From Hyphomicrobium sp. (GTDB lineage: Bacteria > Pseudomonadota > Alphaproteobacteria > Rhizobiales > Hyphomicrobiaceae): 64,000 nt of DNA. Position 1 is the stretch's first letter, and the number at the start of each line of letters is the position of its first letter. A program made the position numbers and the translations under genes. The notes beneath the pieces were generated by a model that was given only the letters and a program-made list of their open reading frames with translations, did no database searches and was not told the origin of the DNA. The stretch lies in contig JASBSU010000031.1 of assembly GCA_030148725.1 (NCBI GenBank), positions 62,001 to 126,000 of the forward strand, given 5' to 3'. Below are positions 1 through 8,854 of the stretch, in pieces.

Positions 1-112
1 CCGGGAACAGCGACACCACAAGCATACCGGCGAGCTGATAGGCGGCATCGTCATTGCTGCGGATGCGGGCTGCGCGGGCGATGGCCTTCGTGGCGGTCGG
101 CATGGGCGGCAT
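1..112 (-). CDS. N-terminal fragment of an unidentified protein, cut by the window edge
   Basis: An open minus-strand frame starts at an ATG at 112 and runs off the left edge with no stop, giving about 37 residues. A GGAG motif lies 7 nt before this ATG; a second in-frame ATG is at 103. The visible peptide is Ala/Arg-rich at first and then hydrophobic (around AYQLAGMLVVSLFP). No family can be assigned from this fragment. It would be divergent from the FAD oxidoreductase, with about 190 bp of shared upstream sequence in which I see no further gene. Confidence 0.45.
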   Translation of the reverse strand, partial: MPPMPTATKAIARAARIRSNDDAAYQLAGMLVVSLFP

Positions 113-301
113 TCGGGAACTCCGTGCGGATCTGACTCGACGAAGCTAGGAGTGCGATCCTGAACGAGGCGCTAAGACGTTTGACCACCTGATAGTTCCC
201 GGCGGAGACCCTTAACGGCGGGTAATACACCGTTCACTCTGGAACATCAGGGCCACTGTCGCTATGCGCTATGTCAAATCGAGGACTAGCGAGCATAAAA
301 A

Positions 302-1951
302 ATGACCAGGGCCGGCGCCAACGACCCCATCGACGTACTTATCATCGGCGCGGGCCATAACGGCCTCACTTGTGCCGCCTATCTGGCCGCGGCCGGCCTC
401 AGCGTCGTCGTGCTGGAAAAGAACGCGGTCGTCGGCGGCGCCGCCGTCACCGAGGAGTTCCACCCTGGTTTCCGCAATTCGGTCGCCTCCTACACGGTGA
501 GCCTCCTCAATCCTCAGGTAATCGCCGACCTGGAGCTGGCAAAGCACGGCCTCAAGATCGTGCATCGGCCGGCCGCGAACTTCTGGCCGGTGGACGATCA
601 GCGCTACCTGCTGATGCGTGGCGGCCTCGCCGATCGTCAGGCTGCGGTCGCGCAGTTTTCGGTACGCGACGCAGAGCGCCTGCCGGATTACGACGCCACC
701 CTCGAGCGTGCCGCCAACGTCCTCCGCGACCTCGTTCTGACGACACCCCCAAACGCCGGAAGCGGCATCCTCGAAGTGATCGGCGGACTGCGCGTCGGCA
801 AGCGCCTCTATGATCTCGGCCTTGCCGATAAGCGTGTCCTCGTCGATCTCTTCACCCGCAGCGCCGCAGACTTCCTCGACGGCTGGTTCGAAAGTGATGT
901 CGTCAAGGCCGCCTTCGCGTTCGACGGCATCGTCGGCAACTACGCGGCGCCGTCGACGCCCGGCACCGCCTACGTGCTCCTGCACCACTGCTTCGGCGAA
1001 GTGAACGGCAAGCGCGGCGCCTGGGGGCACGCTATCGGCGGCATGGGCGCCATCACGCAGGCCATGCGCGCCACTGCCGAAGCCCGCGGCGTCCACATTC
1101 GCACCGGCGCCAAAGTCGCACAGGTTTTGACGAACGGCACCACGGCCATCGGCGTCGAACTTGAGAACGGCGAACGGCTGTACGCACGTGCGCTCGCCGC
1201 GAACGTGCCGCCAAAGCTCCTTTTCCGCGATCTCATTCCCACGACATCCACGTCCGATGCGACGCGCGCCCTCTTCACTGGAATGAAAACCGGCTCCGGC
1301 ACGTTCCGCATGAATGTCGCGCTGAGCGAGCTACCGGACTTCGCCTGCCGGCCGGGGACGAACGCGCAGGATCACCACGGCGCCGGCATCGTCATCGGTC
1401 CGACGCTCGAGTATCTGGAACGCGCCTTCCTCGATGCAAAGCTCGGCGGGTGGTCTGAAGCGCCGGTCGTCGAAATGCTCATTCCCTCGACGCTCGATGA
1501 CAGTCTCGCCCCGCCCGGTCAGCACGTCGCGAGCCTTTTCGTGCAGCACGTGGCCCCGCATCTGCCATCCGGCCGAAGCTGGTCCGACCCACGCGAGAAG
1601 GAAGCGTTCGCCGACCTCGTGATCGACACCGTGACCCGCCACGCCCCCAACTTCAAAAGCGCGGTGATCGCCCGCCAAGTCCTCTCGCCACTTGATTTGG
1701 AGCAGCGCTTCGGTCTCGTCGACGGCGACATCTTCCACGGCGCGCTGTCGCTCGATCAGCTCTTTTCCACCCGCCCGCGGCTCGGCTATGCGAACTACCG
1801 TCTGCCGCTCGGCGGGCTATACTTGTGCGGCTCGGGCGCGCATCCCGGCGGCGGCGTCACCGGCGCGCCCGGACACAACGCGGCACGCGAGATCATCCGC
1901 GACTTCAAAGGACGCCAGCGCGGACCGTTCCGCGCCGGCCGAGAGCGCTGA
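302..1951 (+). CDS. FAD/NAD(P)-dependent oxidoreductase, phytoene-desaturase/PYROXD2-like
   Basis: A 549-residue flavoprotein of the amine-oxidase/phytoene-dehydrogenase superfamily. The N-terminus carries the Rossmann ADP-binding motif (IIGAGHNGLTCAAYLA, about residues 14-29) followed by an acidic strand end and a GG doublet (VVLEKNAVVGG). The C-terminus has the second FAD contact (LYLCGSGAHPGGGVTGAPG), typical of these enzymes. The length fits the PYROXD2-like branch. The substrate cannot be read from the sequence; carotenoid genes are absent nearby, so a true carotenoid desaturase role is not supported. The arfB start codon lies one base beyond its stop, suggesting co-transcription. Confidence 0.88.
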   Translation: MTRAGANDPIDVLIIGAGHNGLTCAAYLAAAGLSVVVLEKNAVVGGAAVTEEFHPGFRNSVASYTVSLLNPQVIADLELAKHGLKIVHRPAANFWPVDDQRYLLMRGGLADRQAAVAQFSVRDAERLPDYDATLERAANVLRDLVLTTPPNAGSGILEVIGGLRVGKRLYDLGLADKRVLVDLFTRSAADFLDGWFESDVVKAAFAFDGIVGNYAAPSTPGTAYVLLHHCFGEVNGKRGAWGHAIGGMGAITQAMRATAEARGVHIRTGAKVAQVLTNGTTAIGVELENGERLYARALAANVPPKLLFRDLIPTTSTSDATRALFTGMKTGSGTFRMNVALSELPDFACRPGTNAQDHHGAGIVIGPTLEYLERAFLDAKLGGWSEAPVVEMLIPSTLDDSLAPPGQHVASLFVQHVAPHLPSGRSWSDPREKEAFADLVIDTVTRHAPNFKSAVIARQVLSPLDLEQRFGLVDGDIFHGALSLDQLFSTRPRLGYANYRLPLGGLYLCGSGAHPGGGVTGAPGHNAAREIIRDFKGRQRGPFRAGRER

Positions 1952-1952
1952 C

Positions 1953-2381
1953 ATGGCCAAGATTGCCGTCACCGACCGCATCGAGATCGACGAGACGGAG
2001 ATCGAGGAGCGCTTTGTGCGTTCGTCCGGTCCCGGCGGACAGAACGTCAATAAAGTGTCGACCGCAGTGGAGCTGCGCTTCGACGTGCGCGGCTCGGCTT
2101 CGCTGCCCGGTGATGTGCGCGTCCGCTTGTCGCGCCTTGCCGGCCGGCGCCTCACCGACGAGGGCGTGCTGGTCATCCGCGCCGAGCGCCACCGCACGCA
2201 GGAGCGTAACCGCGAGGATGCGCGCGCTCGGCTGCTGGACCTCATCCGCGACGCCACGGTCGAGCCGAAGCGGCGAATCAAGACCAAGCCCACACGCGCC
2301 TCCAAGGAGCGCCGGCACGAGGCAAAGGTGCGGCGCAGCAACGTCAAACGCCTTCGTGGCTCGAAACCCGACTTCTCTTAG
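1953..2381 (+). CDS. arfB: Peptidyl-tRNA hydrolase ArfB (YaeJ), ribosome rescue
   Basis: A 142-residue release-factor-like protein that hydrolyses peptidyl-tRNA on ribosomes stalled without a stop codon. The catalytic GGQ loop is clear (SSGPGGQNVNKVSTAVELRF, about residues 21-40). The C-terminal third is a strongly basic tail (KRRIKTKPTRASKERRHEAKVRR) that in this family occupies the empty mRNA channel. I chose the ATG at 1953, one base after the preceding stop (TGACATG), because it gives the family's usual length and N-terminus. The arrangement implies translational coupling with the FAD oxidoreductase, although the functions look unrelated. Confidence 0.93.
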   Translation: MAKIAVTDRIEIDETEIEERFVRSSGPGGQNVNKVSTAVELRFDVRGSASLPGDVRVRLSRLAGRRLTDEGVLVIRAERHRTQERNREDARARLLDLIRDATVEPKRRIKTKPTRASKERRHEAKVRRSNVKRLRGSKPDFS

Positions 2382-2613
2382 CCGGCTCGTCCTGCGCGAT
2401 TTGCCGCTCTGCAGCATAACGCGGCGCTAAAAGTCACAGCTGCCATGCGTGCTAGCGATTGTGCGGGAGGGGCGGTGAACTTATCGTCGTTCTGAGATGT
2501 TGCGCGCGTAACTGCCGCCTATCGCGCATCTGACATGATTTGCGCGAGTTTCAACGAATACAGTCTGATTCGCCGCTCCCCGCGGGCGGTCCGATCACGA
2601 GGGTGGAATACAG

Positions 2614-3018
2614 ATGGGAAGCTTTGTGAAGGCGTGCCTCGCCGCCGCTGCAGTGGCCATGGGCACGAGTGCATTGGCGACGGAGGGGCCGCTGGGCATC
2701 TGGTACGACCACACCGGCCGTGGTGCGGTTGAGATCACCGATTGCAACGGGGCGCTCTGCGGCAAGGTCGTATGGGTGCAGGACCCGAAGTACGCGAAGG
2801 GTTGCGGCATCCAGATCCTCGGCAATGTGAAGCCGATGGGCGACGGCACCTTCGACGAAGGCTGGATCTACGATCCGGACAAGGATGCCAAGTTCGACGT
2901 GGAGCTGGTTCCGCAGGGCGACAAGATGAAGGTCGTCGGGTACGCGGGCGTCAAGTTCCTCAGCCAGACGTTCGTCTGGACGCGCGCACCGAACAATTTG
3001 CAGCGCTGCTCGTCCTGA
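2614..3018 (+). CDS. Secreted DUF2147 family protein
   Basis: A 134-residue protein with an N-terminal signal peptide (hydrophobic segment ending near TSALA) and a DUF2147-type domain. Family hallmarks are the early GIWY segment, the ITDCNGALCGKVVWV motif with two cysteines, and the late FLSQTFVWTR segment. DUF2147 proteins are exported, and their biochemical role is not established. About 230 bp upstream are non-coding and hold the promoter. The gene converges on the patatin gene with only 19 bp between the stops. Confidence 0.85.
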   Translation: MGSFVKACLAAAAVAMGTSALATEGPLGIWYDHTGRGAVEITDCNGALCGKVVWVQDPKYAKGCGIQILGNVKPMGDGTFDEGWIYDPDKDAKFDVELVPQGDKMKVVGYAGVKFLSQTFVWTRAPNNLQRCSS

Positions 3019-3037
3019 CGGCAGGAGCCAAGCCGCG

Positions 3038-4876
3038 CTAGGCCGATTGCGAGCGCCGCGCGGCTTCCTCCATCACGACCGCAAGCGGATGATGCGCACG
3101 CTTCATCCGCTGCACTTCCTCCAGCGTCCACCAGTAGGCATTGCGCACCAGCTCCGAATGTCGGTGCCAGTCGAGAATGCCCATGTCCGCCGGGATGGGC
3201 GGCACGAGAAGCGTGTCGCCCGGCCGCAAGTGCCGGTGGAAGTCGTGCCGGTTCGACATGAGCGAGCGCATCAGCACCGTCGTCAGCCCTGGCGCCTCTG
3301 GCAGCTTGCCGCGCGCCATCGGGTTGATGGTCATGCGGATCAGCTCCGCGCGAGACGGCAGCGAGCTGTAATCGACCGAGAACCGCTCCAGCTCCGGAAT
3401 GTGAAAACTGACGACGACGTTCGGACCGCTCTTGATCTCGTGCATGACCCGCACCGGCACGTTGTCGAGCAGGCACCCGTCGACCAGCATCTCCCCATCT
3501 GCCGTATAGACCGGCGGCAGCAGCACCGGGATCGAGCCCGACGCGCGGATCGCCTCGAAGAGATCGCCCCTGTCGTGCCGGTGCAGTTTGTAGCTCGATA
3601 GGTTGGTCGACACCGCGAAATAGGGGATCCACAGATCCTCGATGTTCGTGCCCGCGAAATAGCGCTGCAGCTGCGCATCGTAGTGGCGGTGATCGAGCAG
3701 CGAGTAGCGGGGCCACGTGTAGCGCTGCATGGCGCGATTGGTGACGAAGATATCGTGCGTGCCGCGGTCGATATCGTCGGGGTGCTTGCCCATGGCGAAT
3801 GCGCCCGTCATGGCCGCTCCGGCCGAAGTCCCGCCGAACGCATCGAACTCGAACCCGCTTTCGATCAGCGCTTTGTAGAGGCCGACGTGTGCCGCGCACA
3901 GGGCGCCGCCGCCGCACGCGATGAACCCGACCGCGCTGCCGTGGATGAAGCGGAACAGCCGTGCCACGGTGCTATCGTCGTCGAGCGCCACGTGATGGTG
4001 CATCCCGACCTTTCGACGCCTCAGCCAGCGCGCGGTTCCCGTGATCGGCGCCCGCCGCTCATGCAGCATCACCAGCCGATGCGCCTCGGGCGCCACGAAT
4101 GCCGACGCCAACTCTTCCAGCGCATTGGGCGCCGCATCGCCGCCCTCGACCGCCACCGCGAGCACGACATCTGCATGACGGATCGCCTTCTGGGACCACT
4201 CGGTGAGCGTCGGGTCGGCAAGGAAGATCAGATAGTCGTGCGCACTCTCGAGCTTGTTGAGGACTTGCGTCGCCTCCGGTCCCTCCAGCCCCGATCCGGC
4301 AGGCAGCAGCGAGGCAGCGCGCTCAGCGTCGACGACCAGCGTATTCGTCGAGCCCGAGAACACCGCCGCGAGCGTGTCGATGAACGTCTGCGGAATGTGC
4401 GCCGAGCCCGCGCGGATGACCGCGATCGTCCGCGGACGCGGATCGGCGATCACCGTTGCCGGCGCTGTCGTCGCGGCAAGCCGTTGCGACAGTGCCGCCG
4501 TCAGCGTTCTCCAGATGCCGGGGCAGCGTGCAGCGATGCGATCGAACTCCGCGCGGCCGAGTCGCAGCACCAAGCTGTCTCGCATCGCCGAGACCGTTGC
4601 CGTGCGCGTGCCACCCGTCAGGAAAGCGATCTCGCCGATGGGCTGGTCCGGACCGATCTCGGTGACAGCGTCACTGCGCCCCTCCAGAGTGACCGCGAAG
4701 CGGCCCGAAATGACGAAATAGAGGGCGTCGGCCGCATCGCCCTGGCGGACCAACACATCGCCACGCTTCAGGCTGCGCGTCTCGAGCTCCGCCATGAGGG
4801 CCGCGCGCTCGTCGGCGTCGAGCCCGGCGAAGATACCGGTTGTGAACGGTTCGGACGCTGGTCGCGGCGGATGCAT
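3038..4876 (-). CDS. Cyclic-nucleotide-binding patatin-like phospholipase (NTE/RssA family)
   Basis: About 612 residues. The N-terminal ~130 residues form a cyclic-nucleotide-binding-like domain (two-stranded core with GDVLVRQGDAADALYFVISG, then PIGEIAFLTGG). A linker domain follows. The C-terminal patatin lipase domain has the oxyanion Gly-rich loop (CGGGALCAAHVGLY), the nucleophile elbow GTSAGA and the catalytic Asp in LVDGCLLDN. This is the architecture of neuropathy-target-esterase-like lysophospholipases, which act on membrane phospholipids. I chose the ATG at 4876, preceded by GGGAA, over the upstream TTG at 4903. Whether the cNMP domain still binds a nucleotide cannot be told. Confidence 0.9.
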   Translation of the reverse strand: MHPPRPASEPFTTGIFAGLDADERAALMAELETRSLKRGDVLVRQGDAADALYFVISGRFAVTLEGRSDAVTEIGPDQPIGEIAFLTGGTRTATVSAMRDSLVLRLGRAEFDRIAARCPGIWRTLTAALSQRLAATTAPATVIADPRPRTIAVIRAGSAHIPQTFIDTLAAVFSGSTNTLVVDAERAASLLPAGSGLEGPEATQVLNKLESAHDYLIFLADPTLTEWSQKAIRHADVVLAVAVEGGDAAPNALEELASAFVAPEAHRLVMLHERRAPITGTARWLRRRKVGMHHHVALDDDSTVARLFRFIHGSAVGFIACGGGALCAAHVGLYKALIESGFEFDAFGGTSAGAAMTGAFAMGKHPDDIDRGTHDIFVTNRAMQRYTWPRYSLLDHRHYDAQLQRYFAGTNIEDLWIPYFAVSTNLSSYKLHRHDRGDLFEAIRASGSIPVLLPPVYTADGEMLVDGCLLDNVPVRVMHEIKSGPNVVVSFHIPELERFSVDYSSLPSRAELIRMTINPMARGKLPEAPGLTTVLMRSLMSNRHDFHRHLRPGDTLLVPPIPADMGILDWHRHSELVRNAYWWTLEEVQRMKRAHHPLAVVMEEAARRSQSA

Positions 4877-5026
4877 GTCTGTTCCCGGTCGACCCTGCCA
4901 CAATAGACCGCTGCTGCTTAGAACACCCGGTGAAACTCGGTGTCGCGGGCACTGGCTGCGGGCGGTGCGGCTCTGTTAGCATAGGCGCGAGTGCGATATT
5001 GCCGTCGGGATCATTGAGGATCGGAT

Positions 5027-5443
5027 ATGAAGTTTCTGGCTTTCCTGCTCGCTCTCGTCGCCACCATCACGTCGGCGGGAACGCTGCTCATGGGCTTCAT
5101 GCTCACCATGACCGACAACCCGCAATCTCCGGTCCTGACGTGGGGCTACAGCCTGATATTCGTGGCCTTCCTCATGGTGCTGCTCGGCGTGCTGGCGATG
5201 GTCTTGATCTGGGTTCGCCCAGGCGCGGCCGATAAGGCGCTGTGGCTGTTGATCCTCGATGGCCTCATCGCAATGGTCCTCATCACCATAGCGATGACGG
5301 TCTCTGAATCGCCTCAGCCGCCGACGATTGGCATCATTGCAGGAAATCTGCTGATGGGCGGTCTCATGCCGGCCGTGGCAGCGTACGCGTCGCTGTTCAT
5401 CCTGCGGCGGGTACCCGCGCAGCAACCGACCGGAGCCGCCTAG
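5027..5443 (+). CDS. Small four-helix membrane protein of unknown function
   Basis: A 138-residue, highly hydrophobic protein with four predicted membrane segments (roughly residues 2-26, 41-64, 71-90 and 103-125) and short polar loops. The start ATG at 5027 follows a GAGGATCGGAT sequence that can serve as ribosome binding site. I recognise no family motif. It is convergent with the next gene, with 2 bp between the stops. Confidence 0.7.
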   Translation: MKFLAFLLALVATITSAGTLLMGFMLTMTDNPQSPVLTWGYSLIFVAFLMVLLGVLAMVLIWVRPGAADKALWLLILDGLIAMVLITIAMTVSESPQPPTIGIIAGNLLMGGLMPAVAAYASLFILRRVPAQQPTGAA

Positions 5444-5445
5444 GG

Positions 5446-5889
5446 TCAGGCGGCGAGGCGCATCAGGGTCTCGCGAACCGTCGCGTCGCGACGAACCTCG
5501 GTGCGCGCCACCTGGCACGCGCTGGCGGCCGTCAGCGCAGCAAGGAACGTCTGCGGATTGAAGCCACGACGACCGTTGAGCCGCAGGCTGGCCGCAACCG
5601 TGACCGCCGGTGCGATCAGCGCGTACCCGCTTTCGAGCAGCATCTGCTGCAGGCGACGGGTTCCGAACACCGAAACGAGATGCCGGAAGCGCATGAATGC
5701 CGCGAGTGCGCGCTGCGGATCGGTGCGGTGGCGCTCCTGGAGGAGTTCGCAGGCCGTCGCGAGGTCGGCGTCGCTGGCGCCGTTCAGGAGGAGAAGCCCT
5801 CTGCCGTCGGCGACGAACGTCTGCATTGCGAAAGCGAGGTCCGCCGCGTCGGCGGCCGGGACGTCGCACATGTCGAAGCTGGTGCCCAT
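5446..5889 (-). CDS. Hypothetical cytosolic protein
   Basis: About 147 residues, soluble and mostly helical by composition, with no signal peptide or membrane segment. I placed the start at the ATG at 5889 because GGAG lies 9 nt upstream; an in-frame ATG at 5904 lacks such a signal. The central part (ATACELLQERHRTDPQ) resembles a helical repeat, but I cannot assign a family. It lies 24 bp downstream of the cold-shock-like gene on the same strand and is probably co-transcribed with it. Confidence 0.6.
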   Translation of the reverse strand: MGTSFDMCDVPAADAADLAFAMQTFVADGRGLLLLNGASDADLATACELLQERHRTDPQRALAAFMRFRHLVSVFGTRRLQQMLLESGYALIAPAVTVAASLRLNGRRGFNPQTFLAALTAASACQVARTEVRRDATVRETLMRLAA

Positions 5890-5913
5890 TTCGATCTGCT
5901 CCATACCGGGGGG

Positions 5914-6132
5914 TTAGTGGCGGGTGCCGTGGAAGACGGTCCACGGCGATCCGGTCATCAGGATGATGTCCTTCGGGCGGCGGGCATTCAGAACGAAGTC
6001 GACGCTGTGGCCGACCAGCCTGCCGTTGAGATTGACGACCTCGCCTTCCGCAAAGCGGTACCTCGATCCGTCGTCAGCCTCGATCACCCCGAACCCGTTC
6101 TTGGCGCTGAACTTGGTGATACGTCCGTGCAT
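5914..6132 (-). CDS. Small cold-shock-domain-like protein
   Basis: A 72-residue protein whose N-terminal half looks like the first strands of a cold-shock/S1-type OB fold: MHGRITKFSAKNGFGVIEAD has the Lys-x-Phe and GFGVI nucleic-acid-binding pattern of RNP1. The rest is shorter and less conserved than CspA. The start ATG at 6132 has GGAGA 8 nt upstream, so the longer frame beginning at 6213 is not used. A role in RNA binding is an inference from the motif. Confidence 0.65.
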   Translation of the reverse strand: MHGRITKFSAKNGFGVIEADDGSRYRFAEGEVVNLNGRLVGHSVDFVLNARRPKDIILMTGSPWTVFHGTRH

Positions 6133-6380
6133 GGCACACTCTCCGTTTACTGAGCCGCTATGGCTGTCTCGTGGAGGGAGAATGGCGTGTTGGGGGCAAT
6201 CGCGCTGTTCCACCTGTGACAGGGTGTCAGGTGTGGCCCTGGCGCCATGCGATGGCTCGCCGCGGCCGCAATTGCCGTGTAAGAAGCGGTTGCGGCAGGG
6301 TCCTGCGCCGGCTTCACATTCAGCGCGGGTTCATGGGCAGGGAGCTAGCCTCTGCGAGTATGAGGCTTGAGGACGTTAGG

Positions 6381-6656
6381 GTGACGAAGATGACGACCGT
6401 TTGGCGTCGTAGTGCAATTCCGGTTCTGGTCCTGCTCGGCTTGGCCGCGCCCGCATCCGCCAACTGCGACTGGTACGTGAAGACGTCTCTCGAGCAGCAG
6501 CAGCGCAACCTGAAGCTCAAGTGCGGCTTCTCTGGCCCCGAGTGGTCGGTCGACAAGGGCGCCCACGCCGCCTGGTGCGCCACCGTGAGCCCGGACACCT
6601 CCCGCGCCAGCGCGCAAAAGCGCGAAGGCCAGCTCGGGGCGTGCGCCTCGAAGTAA
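6381..6656 (+). CDS. Small secreted protein with conserved cysteines, unknown function
   Basis: About 91 residues: a signal peptide (basic start, then IPVLVLLGLAAPASA) and a mature part of about 60 residues with three cysteines near the start, middle and end of the domain, plus a fourth Cys near the C-terminus. I favour the GTG at 6381 because GAGG lies 8 nt upstream; the ATG at 6390 is a close alternative and leaves the signal peptide intact. Probably periplasmic. No known domain recognised. Confidence 0.65.
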   Translation: MTKMTTVWRRSAIPVLVLLGLAAPASANCDWYVKTSLEQQQRNLKLKCGFSGPEWSVDKGAHAAWCATVSPDTSRASAQKREGQLGACASK

Positions 6657-6803
6657 CGGCAACCTGAAAGACCTCGCGGGCGCTCTGGCCCGCTTCGGAC
6701 ACAGCACCAAAGTCGGGCGCTTTATCGCCACACCGGGCTTGATCGTGTCGTGACCACGGCCGATGCTGCGCGCAACGCACGCCGCCGACGCCACGCGAGG
6801 GTC

Positions 6804-7814
6804 ATGACCAATCCTATTCTCATTGAGGTGACACGCGGCCCCCTGGTCGAAAGCTGGCATCGCGGAGCGGTTGCCATCGCCGCGCCGTCGGGCGCGCTGG
6901 CACTGTCGCTCGGGGATGTCGAGAGCCCCGTCTATCCGCGCTCTGCGGTGAAGGCGCTGCAGGCGTTGCCGCTCATTGAATCCGGCGCCGCCGACCGCTT
7001 CGGCTTCGGCCCGGCCGAGATCGCGCTGGCTTGCGGTTCGCACGCAGGCACGGAGCGCCACACGCACCTCGCGGCGACGATGCTCGATCGCGCCGGTCTC
7101 GACCCCAACGATCTTGGCTGCGGGGCCCACATGCCGCTCGGCAGCTCCGCCGCCAACGCTCTCATTGCCGCTGGCGAGAAACCCTCGCAGCTTCACAACA
7201 ACTGTTCCGGCAAGCACGCCGGGATGCTGGCGACGGCGGTGCATCTTGGTGAGCCGACGCGCGGCTACTGCGCTGTCGATCACCCGGTCCAGCAGCGCGT
7301 CCACGAGGCGCTGCGAGACATCACCGGATTGCCGCTCGGAGCCGACGTGCGCGGCATCGATGGGTGCTCGGTGCCGAACTGGGCAATGCCGCTGTCGGTG
7401 ATGGCGCGCGCTTTTGCGCAGCTCGTTACGGGCGTCGGCATGTCGGCCGATCGCAAGGCGGCCGTGGAACGCATTCTCGATGCCTGCTGGCAGTACCCCG
7501 ACATGGTCGCCGGAAAGAGCCGTGCCGACACCGTCGTCATGCGCGAGCTGCCACGCCAGGTCTTCATGAAGACCGGCGCAGAAGGTGTCTATTGCGGCGC
7601 CTTCCCGCAACTCGGCCTCGGCTTCGCTTTGAAGATCGAGGACGGTGCCAAGCGCGCCGCTGCCGGCGCCGCGATGGCGCTCGTCGAGCGGCTTTATCCT
7701 GTCGCGCGTGGATTGATGCCGGTCGGTGCCATCAAGACGTGGCATGGAGTCGAGGTCGGCGAGGTGCGCTCAGCGCCCGTATTCGAGGACGCGCTCGGCA
7801 CGCTGAAGATTTGA
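6804..7814 (+). CDS. L-asparaginase, Rhizobium etli ReAV/AsnII type (PF06089)
   Basis: A 336-residue enzyme of the thermolabile/rhizobial asparaginase family, unrelated to the E. coli enzymes, converting asparagine to aspartate and ammonia. Residues known in the ReAV structure are present: the Ser-x-x-Lys pair (YPRSAVKAL, Ser47/Lys50), ACGSHAGT, the zinc-site Cys-x-x-Lys in NNCSGKHAGML, the second zinc Cys in GIDGCSVPNW and the Lys in VAGKSRAD. The start ATG at 6804 follows GCGAGG and matches the family N-terminus; an in-frame upstream ATG at 6750 would add an unlikely basic extension. Confidence 0.92.
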   Translation: MTNPILIEVTRGPLVESWHRGAVAIAAPSGALALSLGDVESPVYPRSAVKALQALPLIESGAADRFGFGPAEIALACGSHAGTERHTHLAATMLDRAGLDPNDLGCGAHMPLGSSAANALIAAGEKPSQLHNNCSGKHAGMLATAVHLGEPTRGYCAVDHPVQQRVHEALRDITGLPLGADVRGIDGCSVPNWAMPLSVMARAFAQLVTGVGMSADRKAAVERILDACWQYPDMVAGKSRADTVVMRELPRQVFMKTGAEGVYCGAFPQLGLGFALKIEDGAKRAAAGAAMALVERLYPVARGLMPVGAIKTWHGVEVGEVRSAPVFEDALGTLKI

Positions 7815-7820
7815 TTCGTC

Positions 7821-7836
7821 GGCGCGCGTGCGCGCC
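7821..7836 (+). terminator. GC-rich hairpin after the asparaginase gene
   Basis: GGCGCG and CGCGCC arms (7821-7826 and 7831-7836) flank a four-base loop 6 bp after the asparaginase stop. No T-run follows, so a terminator role is only possible. Confidence 0.3.
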
Positions 7837-7975
7837 ACGCCAGCCCCGCAGTGACGACGCTGATATTCACAATACGGCGTATTAGTGTGGCAGCAATGAC
7901 CCATGCCAATAACCGAACTGCAATAACTTGTGCTCCGCAGGCCTGATTCGATGACCTGCATCAGCGGGGGCGCAT

Positions 7976-8788
7976 ATGAGATTCAAAATTATACTGACGA
8001 TCATCGCGAGCGTCATGGCGCTGCCGGCCGTGGCTGACGGCGTACCGGTTGCACTCAATGTTCCGTCCGACGCACTGGCCCGCGGCGTTTACGTCGGCGT
8101 CTTCGGCGGTGGCGGCTATGGAAGCTCCACGGATATCACGCAGCGCGGCACCGCTTTCTTCATCGAGGCGCAAGGCGGACCACTTGCCATAGATGGAAGA
8201 GGAAGCACCGACAGCGGCGGGGTCGGCTTCATCGGCGGTCAGGTCGGCTATGAGTTCTCGCACAACGCTTTGATGCTGCCGGCGTTCGAACTCGAAGGCT
8301 TCTATCTCGCGTCCGGAACGCGGAGCGGCACCGTCGCGAACCCCAACGACCGCCTTGGCGAGCACAACTTCAACGACAGCTTCAAGATCAACAACGCCGT
8401 GTTCCTTGCGAACATGGTCGTGAGCTTTCCGTCCGTCCGTTGGGGTGTGACACCCTACATCGGTGCTGGTATTGGCGCCGCGCGCGTCGCCGCCAACAGC
8501 GCGAATTCTCTGCAGGTCGATCCGCCCGAGCCGGGCGTCAATCACTTCAATTCCGACACAGATTCCGAAGCCTGGACGTTTGCTGCGCAAATCAAAGCTG
8601 GCGCCCGCTACGCTCTCACCAGCAACGCTTACATCTTCGGCGAGTACCGCTACCTCTACGTCGGCTCTTCCGAGCAGACCTACGGCTCGACTGTGTTTCC
8701 CGGCCATGCTCCGACCAGCCCCTGGACCGTCAGCATGGATTCGACGTCCTACTCCCTTGGCACCGCCGGCATCGGTGTGAATTTCTAG
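7976..8788 (+). CDS. Outer-membrane beta-barrel protein
   Basis: A 270-residue exported protein with a signal peptide (MRFKIILTIIASVMALPAVA). Alternating hydrophobic/aromatic strands follow, and the C-terminus ends in Phe (LGTAGIGVNF), as in outer-membrane barrels recognised by the BAM complex. Segments such as YVGVFGGGGYGS, GGQVGYEF and YIGAGIGAARVA match the OmpA-like/Omp25-type barrels of alphaproteobacteria. A single-gene unit: 160 bp upstream, and a strong hairpin 15 bp after the stop. Pore or adhesin function cannot be decided. Confidence 0.8.
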   Translation: MRFKIILTIIASVMALPAVADGVPVALNVPSDALARGVYVGVFGGGGYGSSTDITQRGTAFFIEAQGGPLAIDGRGSTDSGGVGFIGGQVGYEFSHNALMLPAFELEGFYLASGTRSGTVANPNDRLGEHNFNDSFKINNAVFLANMVVSFPSVRWGVTPYIGAGIGAARVAANSANSLQVDPPEPGVNHFNSDTDSEAWTFAAQIKAGARYALTSNAYIFGEYRYLYVGSSEQTYGSTVFPGHAPTSPWTVSMDSTSYSLGTAGIGVNF

Positions 8789-8803
8789 CCTGCGCTATCG
8801 ACG

Positions 8804-8833
8804 TGCCGCCGAGGACGCTGCGTCCCGGCGGCA
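8804..8833. terminator. Strong hairpin between convergent genes
   Basis: TGCCGCCG (8804-8811) pairs with CGGCGGCA (8826-8833). Inside, after one bulged A, GGAC pairs with GTCC around a GCTGC loop. It lies 15 bp after the barrel-protein stop and 21 bp before the end of the convergent Tat-protein gene, as expected for a bidirectional terminator. There is no clear U-tract. Confidence 0.55.
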
Positions 8834-8854
8834 TGTCGCGCCACGCAGCTCTGC

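Noticed and set aside
6345-7745. A 466-codon open frame antisense to the asparaginase gene
   Set aside because: It is the shadow of a GC-rich gene on the other strand: composition is Arg/His/Ala-rich with no family motif, and the asparaginase in the plus strand is unambiguous.
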